From the NCBI RefSeq assembly GCF_900163755.1, contig NZ_FUKI01000148.1:1-45069 (forward strand): a stretch of DNA of 45,069 bases. Reading direction: 5' to 3'. Position numbers and translations under genes: made by a program. Below are positions 26,020 to 35,488 of the stretch, one piece after another. The notes under the pieces were generated by a model. It had not been told where the DNA came from. It searched no databases and saw nothing but the letters and a program-made list of their open reading frames with translations. The stretch comes from Crenothrix polyspora. GTDB taxonomy: Bacteria; Pseudomonadota; Gammaproteobacteria; Methylococcales; Methylomonadaceae. Each line of letters starts with the position of its first letter. Positions within the stretch are counted from its first letter, which is position 1.

Positions 26020-26910
26020 TTACAACCGATTAATTTTATTGACCGGTTTTGTTTTATTAGAACAGCCCGCCATTGCGCTTATAAAGCTATCAAAGGGCGC
26101 TTCATAACGCGGAGTTTTACGTCTGTCATAAGGCGCAAACTCATGCAAATGATCAGGGTAAAGCTGCCAGTATTCATCACCTTCCCTATCGGGTGTATCT
26201 GAACACACAATGAGGGGTTTAATACCAAATGTATCTACAATTTTTTGAAAAGCAGGCAAAAATTTTGTTAAAGTAAAATCCATCTCACTGCCTGACAACA
26301 CAAATGTCTCAAAAAGAATGGCATGTTTTAATAAAAGCTTTAAGTTTGCCAAGTACAAACCTGCTGTTTTAGAGCTGTGCCGTATAATCCAGTCTGAATT
26401 ATCAGCTATATTATCGGCACTTAACTGAGGAAACTCTTGAAGTAATAAATTATGATGAAATTTCACCAGTGATTGCCCCCTGAGCGTTTGGCATTCGCTT
26501 AATGGCCGTCCGTTGCATTCATTAAAATTAATAATGGTACTGTAACGTATTTTTTGGCCACCGTGACGACCGATACCCCCAAAAAAGCCCATTCGCCCTA
26601 ACGCATGCTTGCAATCATTGTCTGCACTGAACTTGTCCTCCTGAAACGTCAAAATAAGCAAGCTTAACTGATGCTTGTCACACAGCGCCACAACACGACG
26701 CATTTCAAAATTAGGCGTAGCAACTTGACGCAACATAATGGCAGTACGAGGCCGATATAAAACCTCAGGCACATCAAAATCAAATAATTCTGAATGCTTT
26801 TGTTTTTGTCTAGCATCCAGCAATTGTATGGCTTCTTCAATAGGTGTATAGATATACTGACGCAGAGCATCATGGTCATGCTGTTGTTCTAAATAATCGG
26901 ATAGGGGCAT
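26020..26910 (-). CDS. Conserved-looking hypothetical protein, 296 residues
   Basis: I do not recognise this protein. It is soluble, without signal peptide or membrane segments. Noticeable features are a central GRMGFFGGIGRHGGQK glycine-rich loop, a strand-helix pattern with LSLLILTFQEDKF and KPLIVCSDTPDREGDEYW that suggests an alpha/beta fold, and a basic tail (NKTKPVNKINRL). The aspartate and glutamate-rich segments could bind metal, but no named motif can be assigned. The frame runs 296 codons with ordinary codon use, so it is a real gene. It starts 39 bases after the small membrane protein gene on the same strand. Confidence 0.6.
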   Translation of the reverse strand: MPLSDYLEQQHDHDALRQYIYTPIEEAIQLLDARQKQKHSELFDFDVPEVLYRPRTAIMLRQVATPNFEMRRVVALCDKHQLSLLILTFQEDKFSADNDCKHALGRMGFFGGIGRHGGQKIRYSTIINFNECNGRPLSECQTLRGQSLVKFHHNLLLQEFPQLSADNIADNSDWIIRHSSKTAGLYLANLKLLLKHAILFETFVLSGSEMDFTLTKFLPAFQKIVDTFGIKPLIVCSDTPDREGDEYWQLYPDHLHEFAPYDRRKTPRYEAPFDSFISAMAGCSNKTKPVNKINRL

Positions 26911-26949
26911 TAATATTCCTAATTTAACAATTCCGAACCGTCCATGATC

Positions 26950-27483
26950 TTACGAAGGATAAAAATACATAATTAAATCTATACGCATACTCAACCACTG
27001 CCACAAGCTGGCGATACCGTTTCCAAGCAGCGCACAAACGCAAATCCAATACCCATTACTGATCAGTACGCTGTACAAAAAGATACGCCAGTCCTGTGCA
27101 GTAAGACCATTAAAACGCCCCTTACGAAAGTAAGCTGTGGTAATAAAGGGATCAGAAAATACACATAAAAAAATAAATACTGCTTTTCGTTTTTTGCTGA
27201 TCCGACAAAATAACCGACCCAGCAAGCTGTTAGGTTGCTTTGCTAAAAAAGCATTCAAAACGCCCGCCCCTACCCAGTCTATTTGCATTTTTTCATAAAA
27301 CCGCAACGTTAAGGCGCACTGAATTAAAGAAAATAACGCCATAACACCGCCGCCCAGCACTACGCCCCAAGTGAAGACGGCATAAACATAAATAACATGA
27401 TCTAACACCCAATTAAAAGCTGCGTACAACAAATGGCCTAAACCAATGCTTGCAAAACGCTTGTAACGACTTTGTAACGTCAT
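26950..27483 (-). CDS. Small integral membrane protein of unknown function
   Basis: 177 residues from the ATG at 27483. There are about four membrane segments: residues around GHLLYAAFNWVLDHVIYVYAV, TWGVVLGGGVMALFSLIQCAL, AVFIFLCVFSDPFITTAYF, and ILFYSV..NGYWICVCALLG near the C-terminus. The short basic loop RISKKRKAV would be cytoplasmic. I do not recognise the family. It precedes the 296-residue unknown on the same strand with a 39-base gap, so the two may be co-transcribed. Confidence 0.6.
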   Translation of the reverse strand: MTLQSRYKRFASIGLGHLLYAAFNWVLDHVIYVYAVFTWGVVLGGGVMALFSLIQCALTLRFYEKMQIDWVGAGVLNAFLAKQPNSLLGRLFCRISKKRKAVFIFLCVFSDPFITTAYFRKGRFNGLTAQDWRIFLYSVLISNGYWICVCALLGNGIASLWQWLSMRIDLIMYFYPS

Positions 27484-27492
27484 CGACAACAA

Positions 27493-27953
27493 AAGTACGC
27501 CTGTACATTAAATAAGAAGACACCCAGACAATGTGGGATTGGAGCGTTTTCGGTAAACATGTTGAACCGTGAGAAGCATATCTGAGCAAACGAATTTTTA
27601 TCAAAAAAGCAGCTTAAATAAACAACCCGCTTTAATTAAAATTCGTTATTTTCAATCTAACTACTTTGTTTTTACGAAAAAAAGTATAGGCTACGCTTTT
27701 ATTTTGTCTAGGTTTTAAACGAGATATTAGCGGCTACAACACATGCCTATGCAAGGTTTTAGCCTAGTACTTTAGTCAATATTGATATGTCGGGTATATT
27801 TTTGACCAGCGTAAAACCTACAAGGTTTTAAAACCTCGTAGGTTTTTGCAACACCCGACAAAATAAATGTGACTGAGTGCCAGACCAATACGTAACTTTT
27901 AATATCGTCTATATTTGTATTTGATTAAGAACTAAATTCAATGTTATTGAACT
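27493..27953. other. 461-bp intergenic gap between divergent transcripts
   Basis: Holds the nested palindrome at 27788-27860 and otherwise AT-rich sequence. No gene is supported. It should contain the promoter of the TonB receptor operon, but I could not pick one with confidence. I saw no riboswitch-like architecture by eye. Confidence 0.6.
27788..27860. repeat. Nested palindrome with an AAAACCTACAAGGTTTT core
   Basis: The outer arms TGTCGGGT (27788-27795) and ACCCGACA (27853-27860) enclose a near-perfect 34-bp palindrome (27813-27846, aaaacctacaaggtttt and its inverted partner, two mismatches). It sits upstream of the TonB receptor operon and could be a repeat element or a regulatory hairpin. 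Confidence 0.7.
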
Positions 27954-30038
27954 ATGCGCAGCACAAACTATTCAGGAAACATATTAGTCCGCTATGCTTG
28001 CTTGCAAATTTTATTCTTTAGTAGCTTACTGAATGGAGGAAAAGCATATTCAGCAGAAGTGGCCGACACACTTTACGATTTACCGCTAGATCAACTGGTC
28101 AATGTCGAAGTAGTCTCCGCTTCGCGCTTTAAACAGAAATCATCCGAAGCCCCCTCAGCGGTTGATGTGGTAACAGCCAAAGACATCCAAAATTACGGCT
28201 GGCGCACGCTGGCAGATGCACTGACCGCCATGCGTGGCCTATATGTCCGCAACGACCGCAATTATTCTTATTTAGGCAATCGAGGCTTCTCCCATACGGG
28301 TGACTATAATTCGCGGGTTTTGTTTATGATAGATGGCCGTCGCATCAATGATGCCATCTTTGATCAAGGTTTTATTGGCGAAGAATTCATGGTTGATATG
28401 AATTTAATAGAACGCATCGAATACCTCCCAGGTTCTGGTTCATCGGTTTACGGTGGCAATGCTTTATTAGGCGTTATTAATGTCATCACCAAACAGGGAA
28501 AAGACTTCAACGGGCTGAAAGTAAGTGGCGAAGTGGGTAGTTTTGATACATACCGAGGTCGTGCCACCTACGGTAAACAGTGGCGTAATGGTACAGACTT
28601 AATAATTAACGGCTCACGTTATTACAGTCATGGCCAAGAGCAGCTGTATTTCTCTGATTTCGACCATAAAAATGGTGGTGTTGATGGCATAGCCCATGAT
28701 ATGGATCACGAAAGAAGCAGCAAGCTATTCGGTAAGCTAAGTTACGGTGATTTTACGCTACGGGGTGGCTACGTAGATCGCTATAAACGTGTCCCTACGG
28801 GCGCTTATGAAACTACTTTTGATGATAATACTTATTTCACCGTAGATCAGCAGGCATATATTGACCTAGATTACATTGCTCAAATTAAAAACGATCTAAA
28901 CCTAGAGCTGCGCGGCTTTCATCACTGGTCAAAATACTATCAATACCAACCAAGCGAACAACAAGGGATAAACACAATTAATTACGATACAGCCAATGCG
29001 CGTTGGTGGGGGGGTGAAATCAAATTAACCGGCACGCAGTTTGCCCACCACAAATGGATTCTCGGCCTAGAAGTACAGAATAATGCTCAGCAACAGCAAC
29101 TTAACTATACTATTTTGCAAAATCCAGTCCCGTACGAAGAATTACTACTATCTGCACACAGCAATGGCTGGCGAACAGGTGTTTATCTACAAGACGAATA
29201 CCATATCACCGACAGTTTATTATTGAATGTGGGTCTGCGCCTAGATCAACATTACATGCTCAAAAATTTGCAACTGAATCCACGTATAGGATTGATTTGG
29301 GATGCTAGCCCCACAATTACCGCCAAATTACTGTACGGCTCAGCTTTTCGTGCCCCCAATGCTTTTGAGCGTTATTACAACATCCCAGTTGAAGAAGCGA
29401 GCTACAAAAGCAACCCTAACAACACGGAAGAGCTTATCAAAAGCTATGAAGCCATTGCAGAATGGCGACCAGGTAACGGCCTGAAATTATTGGGCACAGT
29501 TTTTTACAACAACTTGCAAAATGTGTTGGAGAAAAATATTACTGAAGCTGATATTGGAAAAAAAGACTCAACTTACGGCATGTATAACAACACGGGGCAC
29601 TACCAAACTTATGGTTTTGAACTAGGCGCAGAAAAACGTTGGGATAACGGTCGTCAATTTAAACTAAGTTGGACACACAATTACACCCGTGATGAACAAG
29701 ATGACCAGCCCAGTAATTGGGCGCAAAACTCACCCAAAAATCTAGTTAAGCTACATTACACCGAACCGTTTTTTAATGACACTGTGCGTTTAAGCTTTGA
29801 AGAAATTTTCGTTGATCAACGCCGCACGATAAAAATACCCAACGGCATTGCACCTTCCTACCATCTATTAAATATACATTTATCTTTGTCCAAACCCTTA
29901 CACGGCTTTCAGCCTACGCTTGGCATTTACAACGTACTCGATCAACATTTTGAAGTATTGGGCAGCAACGAGCATAAACAAAACACCTTAGAAATGGACG
30001 GCCGTACCGTACGCTTTCGCCTAGAATATGGATTTTAA
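27954..30038 (+). CDS. TonB-dependent outer-membrane receptor
   Basis: 694 residues. The signal peptide is VRYACLQILFFSSLLNGGKA (cleavage about residue 30). The plug domain includes SEAPSAVDVVTAKDIQNYGW, LADALTAMRGLYVRN, VLFMIDGRRINDAIFDQ and YGGNALLGVINVITK. A beta barrel of alternating aromatic strands follows and ends RLEYGF with a terminal phenylalanine. Ligand unknown. It is the first gene of a four-gene operon, followed by YfiR two bases later, then a CHASE8 kinase and a c-di-GMP regulator. It may therefore serve as the outer-membrane sensor of that system, or an uptake receptor coupled to it. No conserved TonB box is obvious. Confidence 0.88.
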   Translation: MRSTNYSGNILVRYACLQILFFSSLLNGGKAYSAEVADTLYDLPLDQLVNVEVVSASRFKQKSSEAPSAVDVVTAKDIQNYGWRTLADALTAMRGLYVRNDRNYSYLGNRGFSHTGDYNSRVLFMIDGRRINDAIFDQGFIGEEFMVDMNLIERIEYLPGSGSSVYGGNALLGVINVITKQGKDFNGLKVSGEVGSFDTYRGRATYGKQWRNGTDLIINGSRYYSHGQEQLYFSDFDHKNGGVDGIAHDMDHERSSKLFGKLSYGDFTLRGGYVDRYKRVPTGAYETTFDDNTYFTVDQQAYIDLDYIAQIKNDLNLELRGFHHWSKYYQYQPSEQQGINTINYDTANARWWGGEIKLTGTQFAHHKWILGLEVQNNAQQQQLNYTILQNPVPYEELLLSAHSNGWRTGVYLQDEYHITDSLLLNVGLRLDQHYMLKNLQLNPRIGLIWDASPTITAKLLYGSAFRAPNAFERYYNIPVEEASYKSNPNNTEELIKSYEAIAEWRPGNGLKLLGTVFYNNLQNVLEKNITEADIGKKDSTYGMYNNTGHYQTYGFELGAEKRWDNGRQFKLSWTHNYTRDEQDDQPSNWAQNSPKNLVKLHYTEPFFNDTVRLSFEEIFVDQRRTIKIPNGIAPSYHLLNIHLSLSKPLHGFQPTLGIYNVLDQHFEVLGSNEHKQNTLEMDGRTVRFRLEYGF

Positions 30039-30040
30039 CC

Positions 30041-30598
30041 ATGCCATTTTGGGTAGGTGTGCTAGGACTGACATTGTCATTGGGAATAACAATACCTAAA
30101 ACAACGCTCGCCAACCCAAGCAGCAGCGAACAAACGTTAACGGTGGCTTTTCTCTATAATTTTTTAAAATTTTCAGAATGGCCCACGCAAAATACACAAA
30201 ATACACAAAATACACAAAATAACATATTAAACCTCTGTGTTACCGACAATACCGCATTTGAAGCAGAATTAAATGCCATCGATGGCCGCATCGCACAAAA
30301 TAAAATCGTGCGCATCAACCGTATCGAACTAGGCGAAAGCTTAAAAGAATGTCAACTGCTATTTTTACCGCGTGAAGAAAAGCCAATCCGCATTCGGGAA
30401 TGGCTTAAAAATGCCAAGAATACGCCAACACTCACGGTCAGCAATATGGACAATTTTTTAGACATCGGCGGCATGATCGCCTTAATAGACGATGGCACTC
30501 GCTTGCAATTTGAAATTAACCTAACGCAAGTCAAATCTGCTGACCTTAAATTAAGTGCGCAATTACTGCAAATAGCACGCGCAATAAGGGGAAAATAA
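30041..30598 (+). CDS. YfiR-family (DUF4154) periplasmic regulator
   Basis: 185 residues. A hydrophobic N-terminus ([20 protein letters not shown]) suggests export. The YfiR/DUF4154 body includes [23 protein letters not shown] (C66), a stretch ending [13 protein letters not shown] (C104), and [20 protein letters not shown]. In Pseudomonas, YfiR in the periplasm represses the cyclase YfiN, whose sensor region resembles that of the kinase encoded next here. The two cysteines could form a disulfide, as reported for YfiR. An imperfect NTQ repeat (residues 50-60) comes from 9-bp units in the DNA. Adjacent gaps of two bases imply tight co-translation with both neighbours. Confidence 0.85.
   Translation: MPFWVGVLGLTLSLGITIPKTTLANPSSSEQTLTVAFLYNFLKFSEWPTQNTQNTQNTQNNILNLCVTDNTAFEAELNAIDGRIAQNKIVRINRIELGESLKECQLLFLPREEKPIRIREWLKNAKNTPTLTVSNMDNFLDIGGMIALIDDGTRLQFEINLTQVKSADLKLSAQLLQIARAIRGK
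30189..30221 (+). repeat. 9-bp tandem repeat inside the yfiR-like gene
   Basis: Unit AAAATACAC at 30189-30197, 30198-30206 and 30207-30215, then AAAATA. The unit is a multiple of three, so a change in copy number alters the NTQ stretch without shifting the frame. Such loci can vary between strains by slipped replication. Confidence 0.8.
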
Positions 30599-30600
30599 TC

Positions 30601-33357
30601 ATGCTAAAAGCCATTTTTCAAGATCGCCCTATCGCCCGTAAACTACAAATAATATTACTGGTCAGCATGACCGTATCGCTGGTGGCAGATTTTACACTGC
30701 AAACCATCATTGAAGTTAAAAACACTCTACAAATTGAACAAGAAAAACTAGAGGTCATTGCGCGTTTTACCGCACGTAATTTACACGCGGCGTTATCGTT
30801 TATGGACGATAAAAACGCCCAGCAAATACTCAATTCCTTACAAGAAATCCCCGACATCAGTGGTGCAACTGTCAGCAGTAAAGATGGCCAACAAATAGCC
30901 ATCTTTACTCGTAAAGCACGGGTAGAGCTGCCTGAGTTTTTACGCTGGCGCGAAATACGCGTTAGCCAAGTCGTCGCAATAGACGACGAGCAGCTAGGCA
31001 CACTTAACCTAACTTACGCACTTGGCGCTATCTGGGTTGATTTATGTTTTCACATTGCCAGCTCTGCACTGGCTTTGCTGACAACTTTTTTAGCGGCTTT
31101 ATTTGTCGCTCGCCGCATCACACTTTTCGTCACTCACCCAATTACCGAATTATCTGAAGCCGTGCGTCAAGTTTCGCAGTCTGGCCAGTACACACTGCAA
31201 GTCACTAAACAAAATAACGATGAGGTCGGCACATTGGTCGATGCCTTCAACGCGATGCTCGAACAAATTCACCACCGCGACCAAGAGCTTGCGCGACACC
31301 ATGCCAATCTTGAACAACAAGTTGAATTACGTACTATTGAATTGCGTCATGCAAAAGAAGCTGCCGAAACCGCTAACGCCGCCAAATCACAATTTTTGGC
31401 CAATATGAGTCATGAGATTCGTACTCCCATGAACGGCGTACTGGGCATGGCCGAGTTATTACTTGGCACGTCGTTAACTGAAACGCAACACCGCTTTGCC
31501 GCCACCGTACACCGTTCCGGTGAGTCTTTACTGGCGATTATTAACGATATTCTCGACTTTTCCAAAATTGAAGCCGGTCGTTTCGAACTGGAAAACATCG
31601 ATTTTAACTTGCATAAAACCATTGAAGACGTGGTCGATTTATTTGCCGAACAAGCCCATACCAAAGATTTGGAACTGAGTTACCGCATTGCCCTTGATGT
31701 GCCCGAATGCGTTAAGGGCGATGCGGCACGTATCCGGCAAGTGCTGGGTAATTTACTGGGCAATGCCGTCAAATTTACCGGCTATGGCGAGATCGTGGTC
31801 GATGTCAGCCTCAATGCGAAAGCACCACAGCCCGCAAACGATCATACCGGTGCTTTTTCGATTGACTTTGCAGTACGTGATACCGGCATTGGCATCAGCA
31901 AAGACACTTTGCCGCGCCTATTTCAAGCCTTCTCGCAAGCCGACGGTTCAACCACGCGTAAATACGGCGGCACGGGCTTAGGGCTGGCGATTTCCAAACA
32001 ATTAGTTGAACTGATGGCTGGCAAACTTACGGTAAATACCCGTGTCGGTTATGGCACCACATTTTCATTTAGCCTGCCCTTGCTGTCAGCAACTAATTTG
32101 ACCCTGCAACATTCGCTGCCCGTATCTGAATTATCAGGTTTAAAACTATTGATTGTCGAGGACAATGCCACCAATCTAGATATTGTACAAAGCCACGGGC
32201 ATTCTTGGGGTATGGCTGTCGATGCCGTGCCTAGCGCTTTATCGGCACTGGATTTACTCAGAAAACCGTTCGACCATCAAAAGCCTTACGATCTGATCAT
32301 TATCGACATGAAAATGTCCGGTATGAATGGACTGGAATTAGGCCGACTCATTAAAACCGACCCATTACTGGCACAAATACCGCTAGTGATGATGACTTCG
32401 ACTTTGTTTAAAGGCGAGGCAGCTGAAGCCAAGAATATTGGTTTCGCCGCCTATCTTATCAAACCAATACGTAAGAGCGATCTTTACCACTGCTTAAGAA
32501 ATGCCTTAGTAGCTAGCAGTCAACTGCCAGTTACCGACACAAACCCTGAAATACACAGCACGTCCACAGCTATTTCTGCACGTATCTTACTGGCCGAAGA
32601 CAATCCTGTTAATCAAGAAGTAGCGCAATACATGCTGCGTGGCTTTGGTTGTACAGTAGACATTGCTCATAACGGCACGGAAGCCCTGCTTGCCGTTGAA
32701 CAAAAAAATTATGACCTGGTACTAATGGATTGCATGATGCCAGAAATGGATGGCTATAGCGCCACCGCAGAAATTCGGCGCAGACAACTGGCAGGTCAAC
32801 TTGCGCATTTTCCTATTATTGCTTTAACTGCTAACGCTATTGAAGGTGACCGTGAAAAATGCCTAATCGCCGGTATGGATGATTACTTAGCAAAGCCATT
32901 CAAAGCACAATCGTTACTGCGCGTAATTAAATCCTGGTTACCTGCTAGCTTAATAACGCACACCAACAGCGCACCAATACCCGTACAAATCGACGCTGAA
33001 CCATCAACCGAAGCGCTGCTGGATATTGCCACGCTCGAAAGCATCAGCGCCTTAGATACCAGCGGTAGCAATGATTTACTCAAACGCATACTTTCAATGT
33101 ATATAGACAATGCCAGCACACTGCTGCAATCTTTGGAACAGGCATGGACAGACGGCAACTTAGACGCTATTCGCGCCGCCTCGCACACACTTAAATCCAG
33201 CAGCGGTCAAATCGGTGCGTTTGGTTTAGCTGAACTGTGCCGCGATGTAGAAAATGAATCCAGAAATCAACGCTACGATATCTCCGGCCAACCATTAACA
33301 CGCATAAAACAAGAATTTATTAACACCCGTACAGCATTAACCGCTTACATTGCCTAA
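30601..33357 (+). CDS. Hybrid histidine kinase, CHASE8-HAMP-HisKA-HATPase-REC-REC-Hpt
   Basis: 918 residues. A first membrane helix is at about 16-34, a periplasmic CHASE8-like region at about 35-135 ([34 protein letters not shown]), a second helix at about 140-170 and a HAMP linker at about 170-225. The kinase core has H271 ([12 protein letters not shown]) and the ATP-binding lid [10 protein letters not shown]. Two receiver domains follow with D569 ([10 protein letters not shown]) and D710 ([12 protein letters not shown]). A C-terminal Hpt domain carries H862 (SHTLKSS). All phosphotransfer residues are present, so the chain H-D-H-D is complete with the next gene's REC. It starts two bases after the YfiR gene. 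Confidence 0.92.
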   Translation: MLKAIFQDRPIARKLQIILLVSMTVSLVADFTLQTIIEVKNTLQIEQEKLEVIARFTARNLHAALSFMDDKNAQQILNSLQEIPDISGATVSSKDGQQIAIFTRKARVELPEFLRWREIRVSQVVAIDDEQLGTLNLTYALGAIWVDLCFHIASSALALLTTFLAALFVARRITLFVTHPITELSEAVRQVSQSGQYTLQVTKQNNDEVGTLVDAFNAMLEQIHHRDQELARHHANLEQQVELRTIELRHAKEAAETANAAKSQFLANMSHEIRTPMNGVLGMAELLLGTSLTETQHRFAATVHRSGESLLAIINDILDFSKIEAGRFELENIDFNLHKTIEDVVDLFAEQAHTKDLELSYRIALDVPECVKGDAARIRQVLGNLLGNAVKFTGYGEIVVDVSLNAKAPQPANDHTGAFSIDFAVRDTGIGISKDTLPRLFQAFSQADGSTTRKYGGTGLGLAISKQLVELMAGKLTVNTRVGYGTTFSFSLPLLSATNLTLQHSLPVSELSGLKLLIVEDNATNLDIVQSHGHSWGMAVDAVPSALSALDLLRKPFDHQKPYDLIIIDMKMSGMNGLELGRLIKTDPLLAQIPLVMMTSTLFKGEAAEAKNIGFAAYLIKPIRKSDLYHCLRNALVASSQLPVTDTNPEIHSTSTAISARILLAEDNPVNQEVAQYMLRGFGCTVDIAHNGTEALLAVEQKNYDLVLMDCMMPEMDGYSATAEIRRRQLAGQLAHFPIIALTANAIEGDREKCLIAGMDDYLAKPFKAQSLLRVIKSWLPASLITHTNSAPIPVQIDAEPSTEALLDIATLESISALDTSGSNDLLKRILSMYIDNASTLLQSLEQAWTDGNLDAIRAASHTLKSSSGQIGAFGLAELCRDVENESRNQRYDISGQPLTRIKQEFINTRTALTAYIA

Positions 33358-33369
33358 TTAAGGATAGCC

Positions 33370-35109
33370 ATGCAAGACCAAACGCATCTACTGATTATTG
33401 ATGATGATGCCATGATTCGACTTTTGGTCGTCAGGGCGCTGCAAGCGGTCGGACTTCAGTCTATTGAGGCGGGTAGTGGTGAAGAAGGCTTAAGGATGCT
33501 TGCACAACACGGCGCCAGCGCTATTTTACTGGATGTGGTGATGCCCAACGGCATGGATGGGTTTGACACCTGCGCCGCACTGCGGCAGCTACCCGATGGC
33601 CAGCACATACCGGTATTAATGATGACCGGCCTAGAAGACCTGGATTCAATTAATCGGGCTTTTGAAGCCGGTGCCACTGACTTTATTACTAAACCTGTCA
33701 ATATTGCGCTACTCGGCCATCGGGTACGCTATATGTTAAGAGCCAGCCACACTACCCGACGTTTATTAGAAAGTGAGCAACGCCTACACCATATGGCTTA
33801 CTTTGATAATTTGACTAATTTACCCAATCGTCAATTTTTTCGTGAACATTTGCACATTATGATCGCCCTGGCAAAAAGACAGGAGCGCAAACTGGCGGTT
33901 TTGTTTTTAGATCTGGATGGTTTCAAACGTATCAACGATACCTTAGGTCATCATGTTGGCGATTTGGTACTACAAGAAACCGGCAAACGCCTGCAAAAAA
34001 GCTTACGTGCCAGCGATTTATTAATGCGTCCTGGCAAAGACGAAATTTCTCTGGCACGCTTGGGTGGCGATGAATTCACCGTATTGTTATCGACTATAGA
34101 GCGTAATGAAGATGCGGCCACTGTTGCTGAACGTATCCGTCTCAATCTGATGCGGCCGTTTATTTTTGAAGATCAAGAATTGTACATGGCTACCAGTATT
34201 GGCATTGCTATTTTTCCTGATGACGGAACTGAAGAAGAAGCCTTGCTAAAAAATGCGGACTTGGCGATGTATCATGCTAAACGCGGCGGCGGTAATCGGT
34301 ATCAGTATTTTTCCACTAATATGACCGAGTTGGCGTTACGCCGTCTTAGCTTAGAAAATAATTTGCACAGAGCCATTGAACGCAACGAACTTGCACTGCA
34401 TTATCAGCCCATACTGAATATCAAAACCGGAAAATTTTCGGGTGTCGAAGCTCTATTACGCTGGAACAGTGAAGAATTAGGCTGTATTTCACCTGCTGAA
34501 TTTATTCCTTTGGCCGAAGAAACCGGTATCATCATCAGTATCGGCGAATGGGTGTTGCGTCAGGCCTGTATTCAGGCAGTTAGCTGGTTAAAGCAAGGTA
34601 TATCACTTACGCACATGGCCGTTAATGTATCGAGCATACAGTTTTTAAACAAAGGTTTCTCCACGCTGGTCGCCAGCATATTGGCAGAAACCCAGCTCAA
34701 TCCACAACTATTAGAGCTGGAATTAACCGAAAGCACCTTAATTTTTGATGAAGGCGCTATTTTAATTATTTTACAATCACTGAACGCACTGGGTATTAAG
34801 CTGGCAATAGATGATTTTGGCACAGGGTATTCCAGCTTAAGTCGCCTTAAAAATTTCCCTATTAATCGCTTAAAAATCGACCAGAGCTTTGTCAGAGATA
34901 TAGAAGAAGGCGCAGAAAACGCCGCTATTGTAGTGGCCATTATTGCAATGGCAGAAAGTATGAAAATGAACGTTACTGCGGAAGGTGTTGAAACAGCCGC
35001 GCAGCTGAATTTTTTAAAAGATAAACGCTGTCATGAAATACAGGGCTATCTACTGAGTAGACCACTGCCTGCAACAAAAGCAGAAATCTTTCTTAAAAAC
35101 CAGTCATAA
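33370..35109 (+). CDS. Response regulator with REC-GGDEF-EAL domains
   Basis: 579 residues. The receiver domain has the phosphoacceptor D55 (LLDVVMPNGMDG) and conserved lysine in ITKPVN. The GGDEF motif is intact at 232-236 (LGGDEFTVLL). The EAL motif is intact at E360 (VEALLRW), with IDDFGTGYSSL, LKIDQSFV and AEGVET. RASD (213-216), a candidate inhibitory RxxD site, is 15 residues before GGDEF, whereas it is normally about 5 residues before, so feedback inhibition may differ. It can probably both make and degrade c-di-GMP, with the phosphorylation state setting the balance. It lies 12 bases after the hybrid kinase and likely receives phosphate from H862 of that kinase. Confidence 0.92.
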   Translation: MQDQTHLLIIDDDAMIRLLVVRALQAVGLQSIEAGSGEEGLRMLAQHGASAILLDVVMPNGMDGFDTCAALRQLPDGQHIPVLMMTGLEDLDSINRAFEAGATDFITKPVNIALLGHRVRYMLRASHTTRRLLESEQRLHHMAYFDNLTNLPNRQFFREHLHIMIALAKRQERKLAVLFLDLDGFKRINDTLGHHVGDLVLQETGKRLQKSLRASDLLMRPGKDEISLARLGGDEFTVLLSTIERNEDAATVAERIRLNLMRPFIFEDQELYMATSIGIAIFPDDGTEEEALLKNADLAMYHAKRGGGNRYQYFSTNMTELALRRLSLENNLHRAIERNELALHYQPILNIKTGKFSGVEALLRWNSEELGCISPAEFIPLAEETGIIISIGEWVLRQACIQAVSWLKQGISLTHMAVNVSSIQFLNKGFSTLVASILAETQLNPQLLELELTESTLIFDEGAILIILQSLNALGIKLAIDDFGTGYSSLSRLKNFPINRLKIDQSFVRDIEEGAENAAIVVAIIAMAESMKMNVTAEGVETAAQLNFLKDKRCHEIQGYLLSRPLPATKAEIFLKNQS

Positions 35110-35247
35110 CTTATGGCTACCAACTGAAACTGAGACAAAATATAACGTGAATTAACTGTTTTGACTACCCGATTAAAACGGGACACAGTGTAAAATTTAA
35201 CCTGAAACGATTGTGCGTTAAGTGCTTAACCCATAAAAACAAGCCAA

Positions 35248-35281
35248 TTTCCCAGTGGCTCACGCATAAACCACTGGGAAA
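35248..35281. terminator. Hairpin overlapping the 3' end of the small gene
   Basis: TTTCCCAGTGG (35248-35258) pairs perfectly with CCACTGGGAAA (35271-35281). It spans the stop codon (35260-35262) of the 55-residue minus-strand gene. No convincing T-run follows directly on either strand, so it may be a processing or stability element rather than a plain terminator. Confidence 0.5.
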
Positions 35282-35427
35282 TCCTCCTGCTTTCCTTGTC
35301 TGCCTTTGCGGCTGTATTTGCTTTTGTCGGCGAACACATGCGCCTTCACAAACAGGTGCGCGTATTTCGCCACCGGATTTTGCCGCGCTAGCTCTTCCAT
35401 TTTGTTCATATTTCTACGTTTTTTCAT
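35260..35427 (-). CDS. Small basic protein, 55 residues, too short for routine gene calling
   Basis: The frame opens at ATG 35427, preceded by AGGGTAAG, and encodes MKKRRNMNKMEELARQ, then NPVAKYAHLFVKAHVFADKS, then KYSRKGRQGKQEDFPVVYA and a stop at 35260. The composition (lysine and arginine-rich, with NPVAKYAH and VFxDKSKYxRK motifs) matches small basic proteins I remember from other gammaproteobacteria, of unknown function (DUF7230-like). It lies between the response-regulator gene and mnmG on the opposite strand. A plus-strand frame across the same bases has no comparable features. Confidence 0.7.
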   Translation of the reverse strand: MKKRRNMNKMEELARQNPVAKYAHLFVKAHVFADKSKYSRKGRQGKQEDFPVVYA

Positions 35428-35488
35428 GACTTACCCTTTATAATATGCTGAAAAGTGATTGTAACAACCCTTAGAGTATATAACGTCC

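Noticed and set aside
27493-27953. Cobalamin or other riboswitch ahead of the TonB receptor
   Set aside because: I saw only a repeat-type palindrome and AT-rich DNA. No conserved riboswitch box was recognisable.
35211-35429. 72-codon plus-strand frame upstream of mnmG
   Set aside because: It mirrors the 55-residue minus-strand gene, is rich in cysteine and proline without a pattern, and has no ribosome-binding site.
35110-35488. Replication origin or DnaA boxes upstream of mnmG
   Set aside because: mnmG-rsmG-parA-parB often lies near an origin, but I found no TTATCCACA-type boxes here by eye.
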